Notes under the pieces: generated by a model
Database searches by the model: none
The model's input: only the letters and a program-made list of their open reading frames with translations
What the model was told of the DNA's origin: nothing
Part shown: piece by piece, positions 1 to 9,866 of the stretch
Layout: every line of letters starts with the position of its first letter
Numbering within the stretch: position 1 is the first letter of the stretch
From: Mesohalobacter salilacus
Lineage (GTDB): Bacteria; Bacteroidota; Bacteroidia; Flavobacteriales; Flavobacteriaceae
DNA: 64,000 bases
Assembly (NCBI GenBank): GCA_003931895.1
Contig: RRZV01000083.1
Location: forward strand, 1-64,000
Reading direction: 5' to 3'
Program-made: the position numbers and the translations under genes

Positions 1-142
1 TTGTTTATTGCAAATCTAATAAGTGAATTTTTATTAAATTAGGCATGCACAAACATAAGAGGGGATTATAGGGGTGTTATAATGGTAATATATTATTTAA
101 TAAATGTTAATTAATTGAAATACAGTGACATATAAATCGAGT

Positions 143-517
143 TCATGTTTTTAGTTTTTTTTCTACCAAATAGACAAGTAAAACTGCATTTAAAATGATT
201 ACTACCAATGTTAACATTAATGCTATTTCTATAGTAGGGGTATAGATTAAACCCAATAAGCTAATGAAGATCAAAGCCAACCCCAACTTCATCATAACTT
301 TAGCTGAATAGGTTTGTGCAAAATCCCAAATTTTTTGATTTTTCATTGAGGTTTTGCTGCGATAGCCATAAAGCCAGTTAATTTCTTTTGGTGGGTTTTT
401 AAGCAAAATTAAACCCGCAACAACAAAAATAATTCCAGTAGAAATTAAGCCTAAAAAAATAGGATTGTAGAAAAAAGGATATGTGTTGCTTGAAAAAATC
501 AAATAACCCATATCCAT
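143..517 (-). CDS. SdpI/YhfL family membrane protein
   Basis: This is a 124-residue membrane protein with three predicted membrane segments (about residues 15-38, 76-93 and 96-116). Between the first two lies a stretch containing NWLYGYRSKTSMKN and a following W, which matches the N-x-x-x-GYRT-x-x-S pattern of the SdpI C-terminal-like family. The best known member, Bacillus SdpI, gives immunity to the SdpC toxin, but most short homologues have no known role, so a toxin-immunity job is not implied here. It lies 14 bp downstream of clpC on the same strand and is probably co-transcribed with it. A second Met at residue 3 could also be the start. Confidence 0.72.
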   Translation of the reverse strand: MDMGYLIFSSNTYPFFYNPIFLGLISTGIIFVVAGLILLKNPPKEINWLYGYRSKTSMKNQKIWDFAQTYSAKVMMKLGLALIFISLLGLIYTPTIEIALMLTLVVIILNAVLLVYLVEKKLKT

Positions 518-531
518 TTTAGATTCAAATT

Positions 532-3072
532 TTAGTTAGCAGTTTGATGCTGAATATCAATAACCAACTCCTTATTGTCTTGATCGAAATCCATTTTGAT
601 ATGATCGCCTTCAGAAATATCAGAATTGACAATTTTTTCGGCTAAGGCATCTTCAATATACTTTTGAATAGCTCTATTTAATGGTCTTGCGCCGTATTGT
701 TTATCAAAGCCTTTTTCTGCAATGTACTTCTTGGCTTCGTCAGTTAAATTGAACTCGTAGCCCATTTCATTGATACGCTTAAAGAGTTTGTCAAGCTCAA
801 TATCAATAATTTTAAAGATATCTTCTTGCTCAAGCGCATTGAATATAACAACATCATCAATTCTGTTGAGGAATTCTGGTGCGAAGGCTTTTTTTAGTGC
901 ACCTTCTATAACTTTTCTGGTATTGGCATTTTCTTGATCTTTTCTGGCTTGGGTACCAAAGCCAACACCTTGGCCAAAGTCTTTGAGTTTTCTCGCTCCA
1001 ATATTAGAAGTCATAATGATAATGGTATTTCTAAAATCAATTTTTCGACCTAAACTATCGGTGAGATAACCATCATCTAAAACCTGCAATAACATATTAA
1101 ACACATCAGGATGTGCTTTTTCAACTTCGTCTAATAGCACAACGGCATAAGGCTTACGTCTTACCTTTTCGGTAAGCTGACCACCTTCTTCGTATCCAAT
1201 ATAACCAGGAGGCGCACCGATAAGTCGCGAGACGGCAAATTTTTCCATATACTCACTCATATCGAGACGAATAAGCGAATCGTCGTTGTCAAATAATTCT
1301 CTAGCCAGAACTTTAGCCAGTTGCGTTTTACCTACACCAGTTTGACCTAAAAAGATAAATGAACCAATGGGTTTATTTGGGTCTTTAAGTCCAGCTCTGT
1401 TTCGCTGAATAGCTTTAGAGACTTTAGCTACAGCCTCATCTTGACCAATCACTTTGCTTTTGATAGATTTCGGGAGCTGCGCCAATTTATTACTTTCCGT
1501 TTTAGCAATTCGATTAACAGGAATTCCTGTAATCATAGAAATAACATCTGCTATATGGTCTTCAGTAACCGTTTCTCGATTTTCTTTAGAGTGCTTGTCC
1601 CATTCTTCTTGAGCTAATTCTAATTCTTGCTCAACAGCTTTTTCATCATCTCTTAGTTTTGCAGCCTCTTCATATTTCTGCTTTTTGACTACAGAATTTT
1701 TGTGTTTTCTGATATCTTCAAGCTTCTGCTCAAGATTGAGAACTTTTTGCGGCACTTTAATATTCGTGATATGAATTCTTGAGCCGGCTTCATCAAGTGC
1801 ATCAATAGCTTTGTCAGGCAGAAATCGCTCTGTCATGTAACGAGATGTCAAAGTGACACAAGCCTCTATAGCTTCATTAGTATAGTTTACACTGTGATGA
1901 TCTTCGTATTTACCTTTTATATTATTTAAAATTTCAATAGTCTCTTCTTTATTAGTAGGTTCGACTATTATTTTTTGAAAACGTCTTTCAAGAGCACCGT
2001 CTTTTTCAATATTTTGACGGTACTCATCAAGAGTTGTAGCGCCTATACATTGAATTTCGCCTCTTGCTAAAGCAGGCTTAAACATATTACTGGCATCTAA
2101 ACTTCCAGTAGCACCGCCAGCACCAACTATGGTGTGTATTTCGTCTATAAATAAAATAATATCATCGTTTTTTTCAAGCTCATTCATAACCGCTTTCATA
2201 CGTTCTTCAAACTGACCTCGGTATTTAGTTCCCGCTACTAAACTGGCCAAATCAAGCGTAACTAATCGTTTATCATATAAAATACGAGAGACTTTACGTT
2301 GAATAATTCTCAATGCTAAACCTTCAGCAATGGCACTTTTACCGACACCAGGTTCACCGATGAGTAAAGGGTTGTTTTTCTTTCTACGGCTTAAAATTTG
2401 TGAAACACGCTCAATTTCTTTTTGTCGTCCTACAACAGGGTCAAGTTTACCTTCCTCAGCCATAGCGGTTAAATCACGCCCAAAATTATCTAATACTGGT
2501 GTTTTAGACTTTTTAGAAGACGAACTTTTTGAGGTCTTGCTACCTTCAAAGGGGTTTTTTCGGTTATCATCATCAGAATCATCTGAAATTGAACTTGCTT
2601 GCGGCGATTCTATAAAATCGTCTTCTATACCTTTTAAGCTTTTAAACTTTTCTTTGACGACATCATAATCTATTTTTAATTTATTAAGCAACTTCGTTGT
2701 AGGGTCGTTATCATTTCTCAAAATACACAATAATAAATGAGCTGTATTAATCGATGAGCTCTGAAACAATTTAGCTTCTAAAAAAGTAGTTTTTAAAGCG
2801 CGTTCGGCTTGTCTTGTGAGGTGCAAATTCTTTTTTTCATTAGAAATATGAACAGGATTTGGCTCTGTAGGGTTTAATATTTCTACTTTACGTCTTAAGT
2901 GATTTAAGTCAATTGATAGAGTATTTAAAATATCAATAGCCATACCATCGCCTTCTCTTAAAAGTCCTAAAAGCAAGTGTTCTGTCCCTATGAAGCTGTG
3001 GCCAAGCCTAAGCGCTTCTTCTTTGCTAAAAGCAATTACATCTTTTACCTTTGGTGAAAAATTATCATCCAT
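532..3072 (-). CDS. clpC: ClpC-type ATP-dependent Clp protease ATPase subunit
   Basis: The 846-residue protein is a Hsp100 unfoldase that feeds substrates to ClpP in the cytoplasm. In order it has a Clp_N double repeat (about 1-145), a Ser/Asp-rich linker (151-195), AAA-1 with Walker A GEPGVGKS (239-246) and Walker B ending FIDE (308-311), a UVR-like coiled middle region (466-485), and AAA-2 with Walker A GQTGVGKT (576-583) and Walker B VVLLDE (644-649). The short middle region with a UVR motif separates ClpC from ClpB. Length is typical. It is divergent from gyrA across a 226 bp AT-rich gap; I could not place a clear -7 box there. No heat-shock operator was recognised. Confidence 0.96.
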   Translation of the reverse strand: MDDNFSPKVKDVIAFSKEEALRLGHSFIGTEHLLLGLLREGDGMAIDILNTLSIDLNHLRRKVEILNPTEPNPVHISNEKKNLHLTRQAERALKTTFLEAKLFQSSSINTAHLLLCILRNDNDPTTKLLNKLKIDYDVVKEKFKSLKGIEDDFIESPQASSISDDSDDDNRKNPFEGSKTSKSSSSKKSKTPVLDNFGRDLTAMAEEGKLDPVVGRQKEIERVSQILSRRKKNNPLLIGEPGVGKSAIAEGLALRIIQRKVSRILYDKRLVTLDLASLVAGTKYRGQFEERMKAVMNELEKNDDIILFIDEIHTIVGAGGATGSLDASNMFKPALARGEIQCIGATTLDEYRQNIEKDGALERRFQKIIVEPTNKEETIEILNNIKGKYEDHHSVNYTNEAIEACVTLTSRYMTERFLPDKAIDALDEAGSRIHITNIKVPQKVLNLEQKLEDIRKHKNSVVKKQKYEEAAKLRDDEKAVEQELELAQEEWDKHSKENRETVTEDHIADVISMITGIPVNRIAKTESNKLAQLPKSIKSKVIGQDEAVAKVSKAIQRNRAGLKDPNKPIGSFIFLGQTGVGKTQLAKVLARELFDNDDSLIRLDMSEYMEKFAVSRLIGAPPGYIGYEEGGQLTEKVRRKPYAVVLLDEVEKAHPDVFNMLLQVLDDGYLTDSLGRKIDFRNTIIIMTSNIGARKLKDFGQGVGFGTQARKDQENANTRKVIEGALKKAFAPEFLNRIDDVVIFNALEQEDIFKIIDIELDKLFKRINEMGYEFNLTDEAKKYIAEKGFDKQYGARPLNRAIQKYIEDALAEKIVNSDISEGDHIKMDFDQDNKELVIDIQHQTAN

Positions 3073-3298
3073 ATGTTTGTTTTCTTTTCCTTAAATTTTA
3101 TAGCATAAATTGCGCCATACATGATAGCAATAAACAATTTTTTCACTTAAATTGCTCATAAAATAATGCTAAGTTATCAACGAATATATAATAATTCTTT
3201 GTTAATAAAAAATTTGTAAAAGCTTCAAATAAGGAAAATACTTTTTAAAATTTAATTAAATTAGCAGATTGATAATTTAATAAATCAAAATTTAAAAA

Positions 3299-5845
3299 AT
3301 GTCATATAAAGAACAACTTATTCCTATCAATATTGAGGATGAGATGAAAACAGCTTACATAGATTATTCTATGTCGGTTATCGTTTCAAGAGCACTACCA
3401 GATGTAAGAGATGGTTTAAAACCTGTTCACAGACGAGTGCTTTTTGGTATGCACGAACTCGGTATTTCATCTAACAAAGCTTATAAAAAATCAGCTCGTA
3501 TTGTGGGTGAGGTTTTAGGTAAATATCATCCTCACGGCGATACTTCCGTTTACGATACTATGGTCAGGATGGCGCAAGAGTGGAGTATGCGTTATCAACT
3601 TGTTGATGGCCAAGGTAACTTTGGGTCAGTAGATGGCGATAGCCCAGCTGCGATGCGTTATACCGAAGCTAGAATGCAGAAGTTCAGTGAAGAAATGCTC
3701 TCTGATATTGATAAAGATACGGTTGACCATCGACTTAATTTTGATGATACCATAAAAGAACCTACCGTGTTACCGACTCGTATCCCTAACCTTCTTGTTA
3801 ATGGGGCTAGTGGAATTGCAGTTGGTATGGCAACTAATATGGCGCCACATAACCTTAATGAAGTTGTTGACGGCACCATAGCCTATATAGACAACAGAGA
3901 TATTGAGATTGATGAACTTATGCAGCACATCAAAGCTCCAGATTTTCCAACAGGTGGAACAATTTATGGTTATGACGGCGTAAGAGATGCTTACAAAACC
4001 GGTAAAGGTCGTGTAGTTATGCGTGCCAAAACCCGTTTTGAGGAAGTCAACGGCAAAGAATGTATTATTGTTGATGAAATTCCATACCAAGTCAATAAAG
4101 CGGATATGATTAAAAAAACCGCAGATTTGGTTAATGATAAAAAACTAGAAGGTATTTCTTTAATTAGAGATGAATCTGATAGAAATGGAATGCGAATCGT
4201 TTACTTTTTAAAGCGCGATGCTGTTCCTAATGTGGTTTTAAATACTTTATTTAAGCATACCGCTCTACAAACAAGCTTTAGCATTAATAATATTGCCCTA
4301 GTAAAAGGGAGACCACAAATGCTAAATCTTAAAGATTTAATCAGCAATTTTGTGGAACACCGCCACGACGTGGTTGTTCGAAGAACAAAATTTGAACTCA
4401 AAAAAGCTGAAGATCGCGCACATATCCTAGAAGGTCTTATTATTGCTTCAGACCATATCGATGAAGTGATAGCTTTAATTCGTGCATCATCTAACGCAGA
4501 TGAAGCTAGAACAAAACTGATTGAACGCTTTGAATTAAGCGAACTTCAAGCAAAGGCTATCGTAGAAATGCGATTAAGACAACTTACTGGTTTAGAACAA
4601 GACAAACTTAGAGAAGAATATGATGATCTTTTAAAAACTATTGAAGATCTTAAAGAGATTTTGGCTAGTGAAGAGCGTAGAATGAATATCATTAAAGAAG
4701 AGCTTGAAGAAATTAAGAAAAAGTTTGGCGACGAAAGACGCTCAAATATAGATTATGCCGGTGGAGATGTCAGTATGGAGGATATGATTCCTGACGAACA
4801 AGTCGTTATTACCATTTCTCATGCAGGTTACATCAAAAGAACACCACTTACAGAATACAAAACACAGAGTAGAGGTGGTGTAGGACAAAAAGCTTCAACA
4901 ACTCGTGACGAAGATTTCTTAGAATATATTTTTGTTGGAACTAACCATCAATATATGTTGTTTTTTACAAAAAACGGCAAATGCCATTGGATGCGAGTCT
5001 ATGAAATTCCCGAAGGCAGCAAATCTTCAAAAGGTAGAGCGATTCAAAACCTTATGAATATTGAGCCTGATGATAGAATTCAAGCGTTTATTTGTACGCA
5101 AGACTTAAAAGACGAAGACTATGTTAATAGTCACTATGTATTGATGGCGACCAAAAAAGGTCAAGTTAAAAAAACCTCTTTAGAGCAATATTCTAGACCG
5201 CGTACAAATGGTATTAACGCTATTACTATTAAAGATGGTGACGAATTGCTTTCGGCTAGCTTAACCACAGGCGATAGTCAGGTGATGCTAGCTTTAAAAA
5301 GTGGTAAAGCTGTACGCTTTGAGGAAGGAAAAACCCGACCAATGGGCAGAACAGCCTCAGGTGTTAGAGGAATAAGACTTGCTAATGATGCAGATGAAGT
5401 GGTTGGTATGATAATTGTAAATAATCCACAAGAAGAAACAGTTTTAGTCGTGTCTGAAAATGGTTATGGAAAACGAACTTTTATTGACGATCCCGAAACA
5501 GGTGAACAAATTTACAGGTTGACCAATCGTGGAGGAAAAGGCGTTAAAACCATATCAATTACAGAAAAAACTGGACATTTAGTTTCTTTAAAAACGGTAA
5601 CTGACCAAGATGATTTGATGATTATTAAAAAATCAGGCGTCGCCATAAGAATGTCTATGGATGAATTGAGAACCATGGGTAGAGCCACTCAAGGTGTTAA
5701 ACTCATTAATTTAAAAGGCGGAGATGCTATCGCTGCTGTAGCTAAAATTATGGTTGAAGATGATGAAGATGAAAAAGATGTAAAAAATGAAGAAGATATT
5801 GAAAATACAGATAATCAAGAATCAAACAATAACCAAGAAAATTAA
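3299..5845 (+). CDS. gyrA: DNA gyrase subunit A
   Basis: The 848-residue protein is the breakage-reunion subunit of gyrase, acting with GyrB to introduce negative supercoils. The N-terminal topoisomerase domain starts at [16 protein letters not shown]. The catalytic tyrosine is Y121 in [11 protein letters not shown]. The quinolone-resistance region reads [10 protein letters not shown], so the position equivalent to E. coli Ser83 is Thr82. The GyrA-box is QSRGGVGQK (in place of QRRGGKG), followed by the beta-pinwheel C-terminal domain, which points to gyrase rather than ParC. The protein ends in a highly acidic tail of about 35 residues. A TPR protein follows after 29 bp, probably in the same transcript. 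Confidence 0.96.
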   Translation: MSYKEQLIPINIEDEMKTAYIDYSMSVIVSRALPDVRDGLKPVHRRVLFGMHELGISSNKAYKKSARIVGEVLGKYHPHGDTSVYDTMVRMAQEWSMRYQLVDGQGNFGSVDGDSPAAMRYTEARMQKFSEEMLSDIDKDTVDHRLNFDDTIKEPTVLPTRIPNLLVNGASGIAVGMATNMAPHNLNEVVDGTIAYIDNRDIEIDELMQHIKAPDFPTGGTIYGYDGVRDAYKTGKGRVVMRAKTRFEEVNGKECIIVDEIPYQVNKADMIKKTADLVNDKKLEGISLIRDESDRNGMRIVYFLKRDAVPNVVLNTLFKHTALQTSFSINNIALVKGRPQMLNLKDLISNFVEHRHDVVVRRTKFELKKAEDRAHILEGLIIASDHIDEVIALIRASSNADEARTKLIERFELSELQAKAIVEMRLRQLTGLEQDKLREEYDDLLKTIEDLKEILASEERRMNIIKEELEEIKKKFGDERRSNIDYAGGDVSMEDMIPDEQVVITISHAGYIKRTPLTEYKTQSRGGVGQKASTTRDEDFLEYIFVGTNHQYMLFFTKNGKCHWMRVYEIPEGSKSSKGRAIQNLMNIEPDDRIQAFICTQDLKDEDYVNSHYVLMATKKGQVKKTSLEQYSRPRTNGINAITIKDGDELLSASLTTGDSQVMLALKSGKAVRFEEGKTRPMGRTASGVRGIRLANDADEVVGMIIVNNPQEETVLVVSENGYGKRTFIDDPETGEQIYRLTNRGGKGVKTISITEKTGHLVSLKTVTDQDDLMIIKKSGVAIRMSMDELRTMGRATQGVKLINLKGGDAIAAVAKIMVEDDEDEKDVKNEEDIENTDNQESNNNQEN

Positions 5846-5874
5846 ATTAGATAAATCAAAAACCAAAACTTAAA

Positions 5875-7143
5875 ATGATGAAAAAAACAATTTTATCACT
5901 CCTTTTTATGTGCTTTGTCATAACTACTTATGCGCAAAAAAGAGAAATACGTAACGCTGAAGATGCTGTTGAAGATAAAGCATTTGATGAAGCGAAATCT
6001 TTATTAAAACAAGTTGAAAACAGCTATACCAATGAAAATGAAAAATGGCAATCCACTTATTTACTAACTAAAGGTAAGGCTTATCTTGCAAACGGTTTAG
6101 GCTCCTCATTTGAAGACTTAAAAACAGCTGCAGAAGCTTTTCAACAAGCCATTGATTTGGGAGAAGATGTAGAGGAGGCTCAACAAGGCTTAGATGAAGT
6201 TAGAGCAGCTTTGGTGAACAATGCCGTTGAAGATCAAAAGAAACAAAAAAATCTTATTGCTGCAGATAAGTTATATAAAGCATACGAATTAGGCAAACAG
6301 GATACGTTATATCTCTACTACGCCGCTTCAAGTGCAGTTAATGGTAAAGATTACGACAGAGCCCTAAAATATTATAAGCAGCTTTTAGACCTTAATTATG
6401 ACGGTTCACAAGTCCTTTATCAAGCTACTAATACAGAAACTGGAGTAGTCGAAACTTTTGGTAATAAGACCCTTAGAGATGCATCAGTAAAATCAGGCTC
6501 TCATAAAGCACCTAAGGATGAAAAAACCCCATCTAAAACAGGTGAAATCGCCAGAAATATATCTTTGATTTACATTGAACAGGATAAGCCTAAAAAAGCA
6601 ATCGAAGCGATGAAACGCGCTAAAGAAGAAAATCCTGAGGATATTGCTTTAATGCAAGCAGAAGCCGATTTGTATTACAACATGGGTGATATTCAGAAAT
6701 ATAATGAAGTCATGTCGACTATTGCAGAAAAAAACCCTAATGATCCTATTGTGTTTTACAATTTAGGTGTGAGCGCTGAAAAATTAGAAGATTTTGACAA
6801 AGCAAGAAAGATGTACCAAAAAGCAATTGATTTAGACCCAGAGATGGCTAATGCCTATAACAACATTGCGAGTATTATCTTAAAAAAAGATAGAGAAATC
6901 ACTGAAGAGATGAATAAGTTAGGGATGTCTCCAGCTGAAACTAAAAAATACGATAAACTCAAAGCCGAAAAAATAGAAATATTAAAAGATGCTATTCCTT
7001 ACTTAAAAAAAACCATTGAATTAGATTCATCTAATATCAATGCCATGAAATACCTAAAAAGTATTTACTATCAAACTCAAGAAAATGATAAAGCTGAAGC
7101 ATTAGATAAGTTGATTAAAGAAGCAGAAAGTAAACAAGAATAG
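5875..7143 (+). CDS. Secreted/periplasmic tetratricopeptide repeat protein
   Basis: The 422-residue protein starts with a signal peptide (MMKKTILSLLFMCFVITTYA, then QKRE). The rest is helical and rich in TPR-like units; the clearest are near residues 135-165, 225-260 and 265-325, the last containing NDPIVFYNLGVSAEKLEDFD and DPEMANAYNNIA. It is probably a periplasmic scaffold for protein-protein contacts. No catalytic motif is seen. It sits 29 bp after gyrA and ends just before a strong bidirectional terminator, so gyrA and this gene probably form one unit. Specific function is not known to me. Either of the two adjacent ATGs (5875 or 5878) may be used. Confidence 0.8.
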   Translation: MMKKTILSLLFMCFVITTYAQKREIRNAEDAVEDKAFDEAKSLLKQVENSYTNENEKWQSTYLLTKGKAYLANGLGSSFEDLKTAAEAFQQAIDLGEDVEEAQQGLDEVRAALVNNAVEDQKKQKNLIAADKLYKAYELGKQDTLYLYYAASSAVNGKDYDRALKYYKQLLDLNYDGSQVLYQATNTETGVVETFGNKTLRDASVKSGSHKAPKDEKTPSKTGEIARNISLIYIEQDKPKKAIEAMKRAKEENPEDIALMQAEADLYYNMGDIQKYNEVMSTIAEKNPNDPIVFYNLGVSAEKLEDFDKARKMYQKAIDLDPEMANAYNNIASIILKKDREITEEMNKLGMSPAETKKYDKLKAEKIEILKDAIPYLKKTIELDSSNINAMKYLKSIYYQTQENDKAEALDKLIKEAESKQE

Positions 7144-7156
7144 ATAACACTTGTTC

Positions 7157-7194
7157 AAAAAAAAGCGGTTGAAATATTTCAACCGCTTTTTTTA
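7157..7194. terminator. Bidirectional rho-independent terminator
   Basis: A-rich flank, then AAAAGCGGTTGAAA / TTTCAACCGCTTTT form a near-perfect palindrome ending in a T run on both strands. It lies between the 3' ends of the convergent TPR gene and the hibernation factor gene and can serve both. Confidence 0.92.
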
Positions 7195-7213
7195 GTTTTA
7201 ATTTTAAACTGAA

Positions 7214-7516
7214 TTAGTGAGTAGTCATTTTTTCTTTCTTTTTTTGGAGTTGACGTTTTAGCTCGTCAACGCTTTTACTGATAGCCGCTTCAAAGTTTTT
7301 TTCATTTGAAGAAGTGAAAATATTTTGCCCTGGTGCGCTAATTTCTATTTCACAAATCATTCCTGTTTCAGGACTTGAAGTGTTTTCTTTCTTTAAATAA
7401 ACTTCAGCCCTAACTATCCAACTATATCTGTCCTTTAATTTATTTAAACGTTTTGAGGTAAATTCTTCAAGACGTTCGCTCGCTGATACGTGTACATAAT
7501 TAAAATTGATATCCAT
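7214..7516 (-). CDS. hpf: Ribosome hibernation promoting factor / RaiA family (short form)
   Basis: The protein is about 100 residues long and begins MDINFNYVHVSASERLEEF. It has the beta-alpha-beta-beta-beta-alpha layout of the S30EA/RaiA family, with conserved AEVYLKK and CEIEISAPGQNIF strands and a basic C-terminal helix (SVDELKRQLQKKKEK). Members bind the 30S subunit and inactivate ribosomes in stationary phase; short forms lack the dimerising C-terminal domain. An open frame extends 16 residues upstream to 7564, but the internal Met at 7516 matches the family N-terminus, so I chose it. The gene is monocistronic, with the terminator at 7157-7194 directly behind it. Confidence 0.88.
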   Translation of the reverse strand: MDINFNYVHVSASERLEEFTSKRLNKLKDRYSWIVRAEVYLKKENTSSPETGMICEIEISAPGQNIFTSSNEKNFEAAISKSVDELKRQLQKKKEKMTTH

Positions 7517-7644
7517 AACTTTTGTATTTAAGTTTGTACTAAGATAATAATAAATCTCAAACAAATTAAATCCTTTTTAATCTTAACTGATTTTTATCAT
7601 AGTTGAAAATTTAAAATGCTTTGGGTAAATAAAAAAATAGATCT

Positions 7645-7778
7645 ACGCTATTAAACCAGTAATGATGATTATTCTAAATCTTAAGCTAAAATGTCTCCAT
7701 GAGCGCAGTCGAATGGTCGCTTTTTCACTTCGCCTGCACTCAGTGTGACATAAATTTTAATTACTGGTTTAATAACGT
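7645..7778. repeat. Nested imperfect palindromic element (MITE/REP-like)
   Basis: The gap 7517-7922 holds no credible gene but does hold a 134 bp element. Its outer arms, 7645-7663 (ACGCTATTAAACCAGTAAT) and 7760-7778, are 19 bp inverted repeats with one mismatch. Inside, GAGCGCAGTCGAATG (7701-7715) pairs imperfectly with CACTTCGCCTGCACTC (7726-7741). The inner part is far more GC-rich than its surroundings. No ORF is present. It could be a small non-autonomous transposable element or a structured intergenic repeat; a terminator is unlikely because no gene ends here. Confidence 0.7.
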
Positions 7779-7874
7779 TTATTCGTAATAAAAATTTATG
7801 TTCAAACAAAAATACTTTGGAAATCAAAATTAAGCGACAAAAGAATTCTATTTTTAAAAATTATACTTGCTTTT

Positions 7875-7906
7875 TTTGTAAAACATTTAAAAAATCACTT
7901 ACTTTA
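7875..7906 (+). promoter_or_regulatory. Candidate promoter of the glgE operon
   Basis: TTTG at 7875-7878 is followed after 20 bp by TTACTTTA (7899-7906), a two-mismatch version of the Bacteroidetes -7 box TAnnTTTG. Spacing fits the family consensus and places the start of transcription about 10 bp before the glgE ATG. Confidence 0.4.
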
Positions 7907-7922
7907 ACATCAAAACAAGAAA

Positions 7923-9866
7923 ATGATTAAACAACAACGCCTTATCATCGAAAATGTAATGCCACAAATTAATTGTGGTTCTTTTTTTACAAAACGTGTT
8001 GTTAACGAAATTGTCAACATTTCAGCAGATATTTTCGGGGATGGACACGATGTTATCCAGGCAGAAGTTGAAGTCAAACACCAAGATAACAAACATAACT
8101 TTTCAGTAAGATTACATCACGATGTAAACGATGTTTTTAAGGGCTATTTCCATGTGGTACATCAAGGCTTTTATACCTACAAACTCAAAGCATGGGTAGA
8201 TCATGCCTTAAATTGGCATCACGGTATTTCAGCAAAAATTGCTGCTGAAACTCACGTCAAAAGCGAATTGCTGGAAGGCGTTCAATATTTAGAAGTATTA
8301 AAAGATAAAATTAGTGATGAAAATGATTTGAATTTCGTCAAGCATTTAATTGACTTATTTCAAGACGAAAACCAATACCAAGAAGCTTGCGACAACGCAA
8401 AGTCAGATAAATTAAAACAACTTTTTATTGATTTTCCAACTAAAACCTTTGCGACAGAAACTCAGGACTATCAAATTTATGTCGATAGAGAAAAAGCGAG
8501 ATTTAGCACCTGGTATGAGTTTTTTCCACGTTCATCATCACCAAAAGAAGATCAACACGGAACTTTTAAAGACTCAGAACAACTATTAGAAAGGGTTGCA
8601 GACATGGGGTTTGATACCTTGTATTTTCCACCAATTCATCCGATTGGCGAAAAAAACAGAAAAGGAAAAAACAACACTACTCAAGCTAATGCCGACGATT
8701 CTGGCGTACCTTGGGCTATTGGTTCTAAACTTGGCGGGCATAAAAGTATTCACCCAGAATTGGGTAGCCTTGACGATTTTAAATCGCTTATCAATAAAGC
8801 AAATACCTTAGGAATAGAAATTGCCATGGACTTGGCTTTTCAAGCGGCGCCAGACCATCCCTATTTAAATGAACATCCCGAATGGTTTAAATTTAGACCT
8901 GACGGCAGTATTCAATATGCTGAGAATCCGCCAAAAAAATATCAAGACATTGTCAATTTTAATTTTGAATGCGAAGCGGTTGATGAATTGTGGAATGAAC
9001 TTCTAAGCATTGGCCTATACTGGGCTGAACAAGGTATAAAAGTGTTTAGGGTTGATAATCCGCACACTAAACCTTATCGCTTTTGGAATTGGTTTATTGA
9101 TAATATTAAGAAAGCATATCCCGATACTTTATTTTTATCAGAAGCCTTTTCAAGACCAAAGGTGATGCAACAATTGGCTAAACAAGGTTTTAGTCAGTCT
9201 TATACTTATTTTACTTGGCGTGTTGATAAGAGCGAATTAATTGAATATGTCAATGAACTGACCAAGTCTGAAATGAAGGAATATTTCAGACCTAACTTTT
9301 GGGTCAATACACCAGATATTAATCCTTATCATCTACAAGGAGCAAACGAAACTATGCACCTGATTCGGTATGTGCTTGCGGCAACTTTATCGAGTAACAC
9401 TGGTGTTTACGGTCCTGTATTTGAATATATGGTTAGTGATGCTGTAGTTGGCAAGGAAGAATATTTAAATTCAGAAAAATATGAAATCAAACATTGGGAC
9501 TGGTCCGTAGAAAATAAAATTACTCATTTAATTTCTAAAATAAATCATATCCGTAAAGCTCAACCAGCTTTACAACAAACCAATTACGTAGAATTTTGTG
9601 GTATTGAAAACGAAAAACTACTCAGTTATGTCAAATGGAATCAAGATAAAAATAATTTTATTCTCATAGTGGTTAATCTCGATGCTTACTACACTCAAAA
9701 AGGAATGTTACGATTGCCTTATGAAGCTTTAGAACTTAACGTAGGTCAACATTTTAAATTAACAGACCTTATCACTGATGATCATTACGATTGGTATGAT
9801 GAATGGAATTATGTAGAACTCAATCCCACCTTACCTTTTCATATCTTTAAATTAGAATTAGCCTGA
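7923..9866 (+). CDS. glgE: Alpha-1,4-glucan:maltose-1-phosphate maltosyltransferase
   Basis: The 647-residue cytoplasmic GH13_3 enzyme transfers maltosyl units from maltose-1-phosphate to the non-reducing end of an alpha-1,4-glucan. An N-terminal beta-sandwich/helical domain (1-190) precedes the catalytic barrel, marked by YFPPIHPIGEKNRKGKNN (234-251), the GlgE-typical AMDLAFQAAPDHPY (301-314), FRVDNPHTKP with nucleophile D378 and FLSEAFSRP with acid/base E407. Length and motifs fit GlgE rather than an alpha-amylase. The stop codon shares one base with the maltokinase start (TGATG), so the two are translationally coupled. It is the first gene of the alpha-glucan operon. Confidence 0.95.
   Translation: MIKQQRLIIENVMPQINCGSFFTKRVVNEIVNISADIFGDGHDVIQAEVEVKHQDNKHNFSVRLHHDVNDVFKGYFHVVHQGFYTYKLKAWVDHALNWHHGISAKIAAETHVKSELLEGVQYLEVLKDKISDENDLNFVKHLIDLFQDENQYQEACDNAKSDKLKQLFIDFPTKTFATETQDYQIYVDREKARFSTWYEFFPRSSSPKEDQHGTFKDSEQLLERVADMGFDTLYFPPIHPIGEKNRKGKNNTTQANADDSGVPWAIGSKLGGHKSIHPELGSLDDFKSLINKANTLGIEIAMDLAFQAAPDHPYLNEHPEWFKFRPDGSIQYAENPPKKYQDIVNFNFECEAVDELWNELLSIGLYWAEQGIKVFRVDNPHTKPYRFWNWFIDNIKKAYPDTLFLSEAFSRPKVMQQLAKQGFSQSYTYFTWRVDKSELIEYVNELTKSEMKEYFRPNFWVNTPDINPYHLQGANETMHLIRYVLAATLSSNTGVYGPVFEYMVSDAVVGKEEYLNSEKYEIKHWDWSVENKITHLISKINHIRKAQPALQQTNYVEFCGIENEKLLSYVKWNQDKNNFILIVVNLDAYYTQKGMLRLPYEALELNVGQHFKLTDLITDDHYDWYDEWNYVELNPTLPFHIFKLELA

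Noticed and set aside
143-517. SDP-type toxin-immunity system
   Set aside because: Only the SdpI-like membrane part is present; no toxin precursor or processing genes are next to it.
2330-2668. Open frame of 112 codons on the plus strand inside clpC
   Set aside because: Antisense shadow of a highly conserved gene; no recognisable protein features.
3073-3298. Promoters in the clpC-gyrA gap
   Set aside because: AT-rich with only weak partial matches to TAnnTTTG (such as TAAATTAG at 3257-3264), so no site is claimed.
3460-3570. Thr82 in GyrA at the position of E. coli Ser83 as a quinolone-resistance change
   Set aside because: Thr is, as far as I know, the natural residue in several flavobacteria, so it cannot be called a resistance mutation.
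7910-8092. Minus-strand frame overlapping the glgE start
   Set aside because: Antisense to the GlgE N-terminal coding region; Ser/Cys-rich translation without family resemblance.
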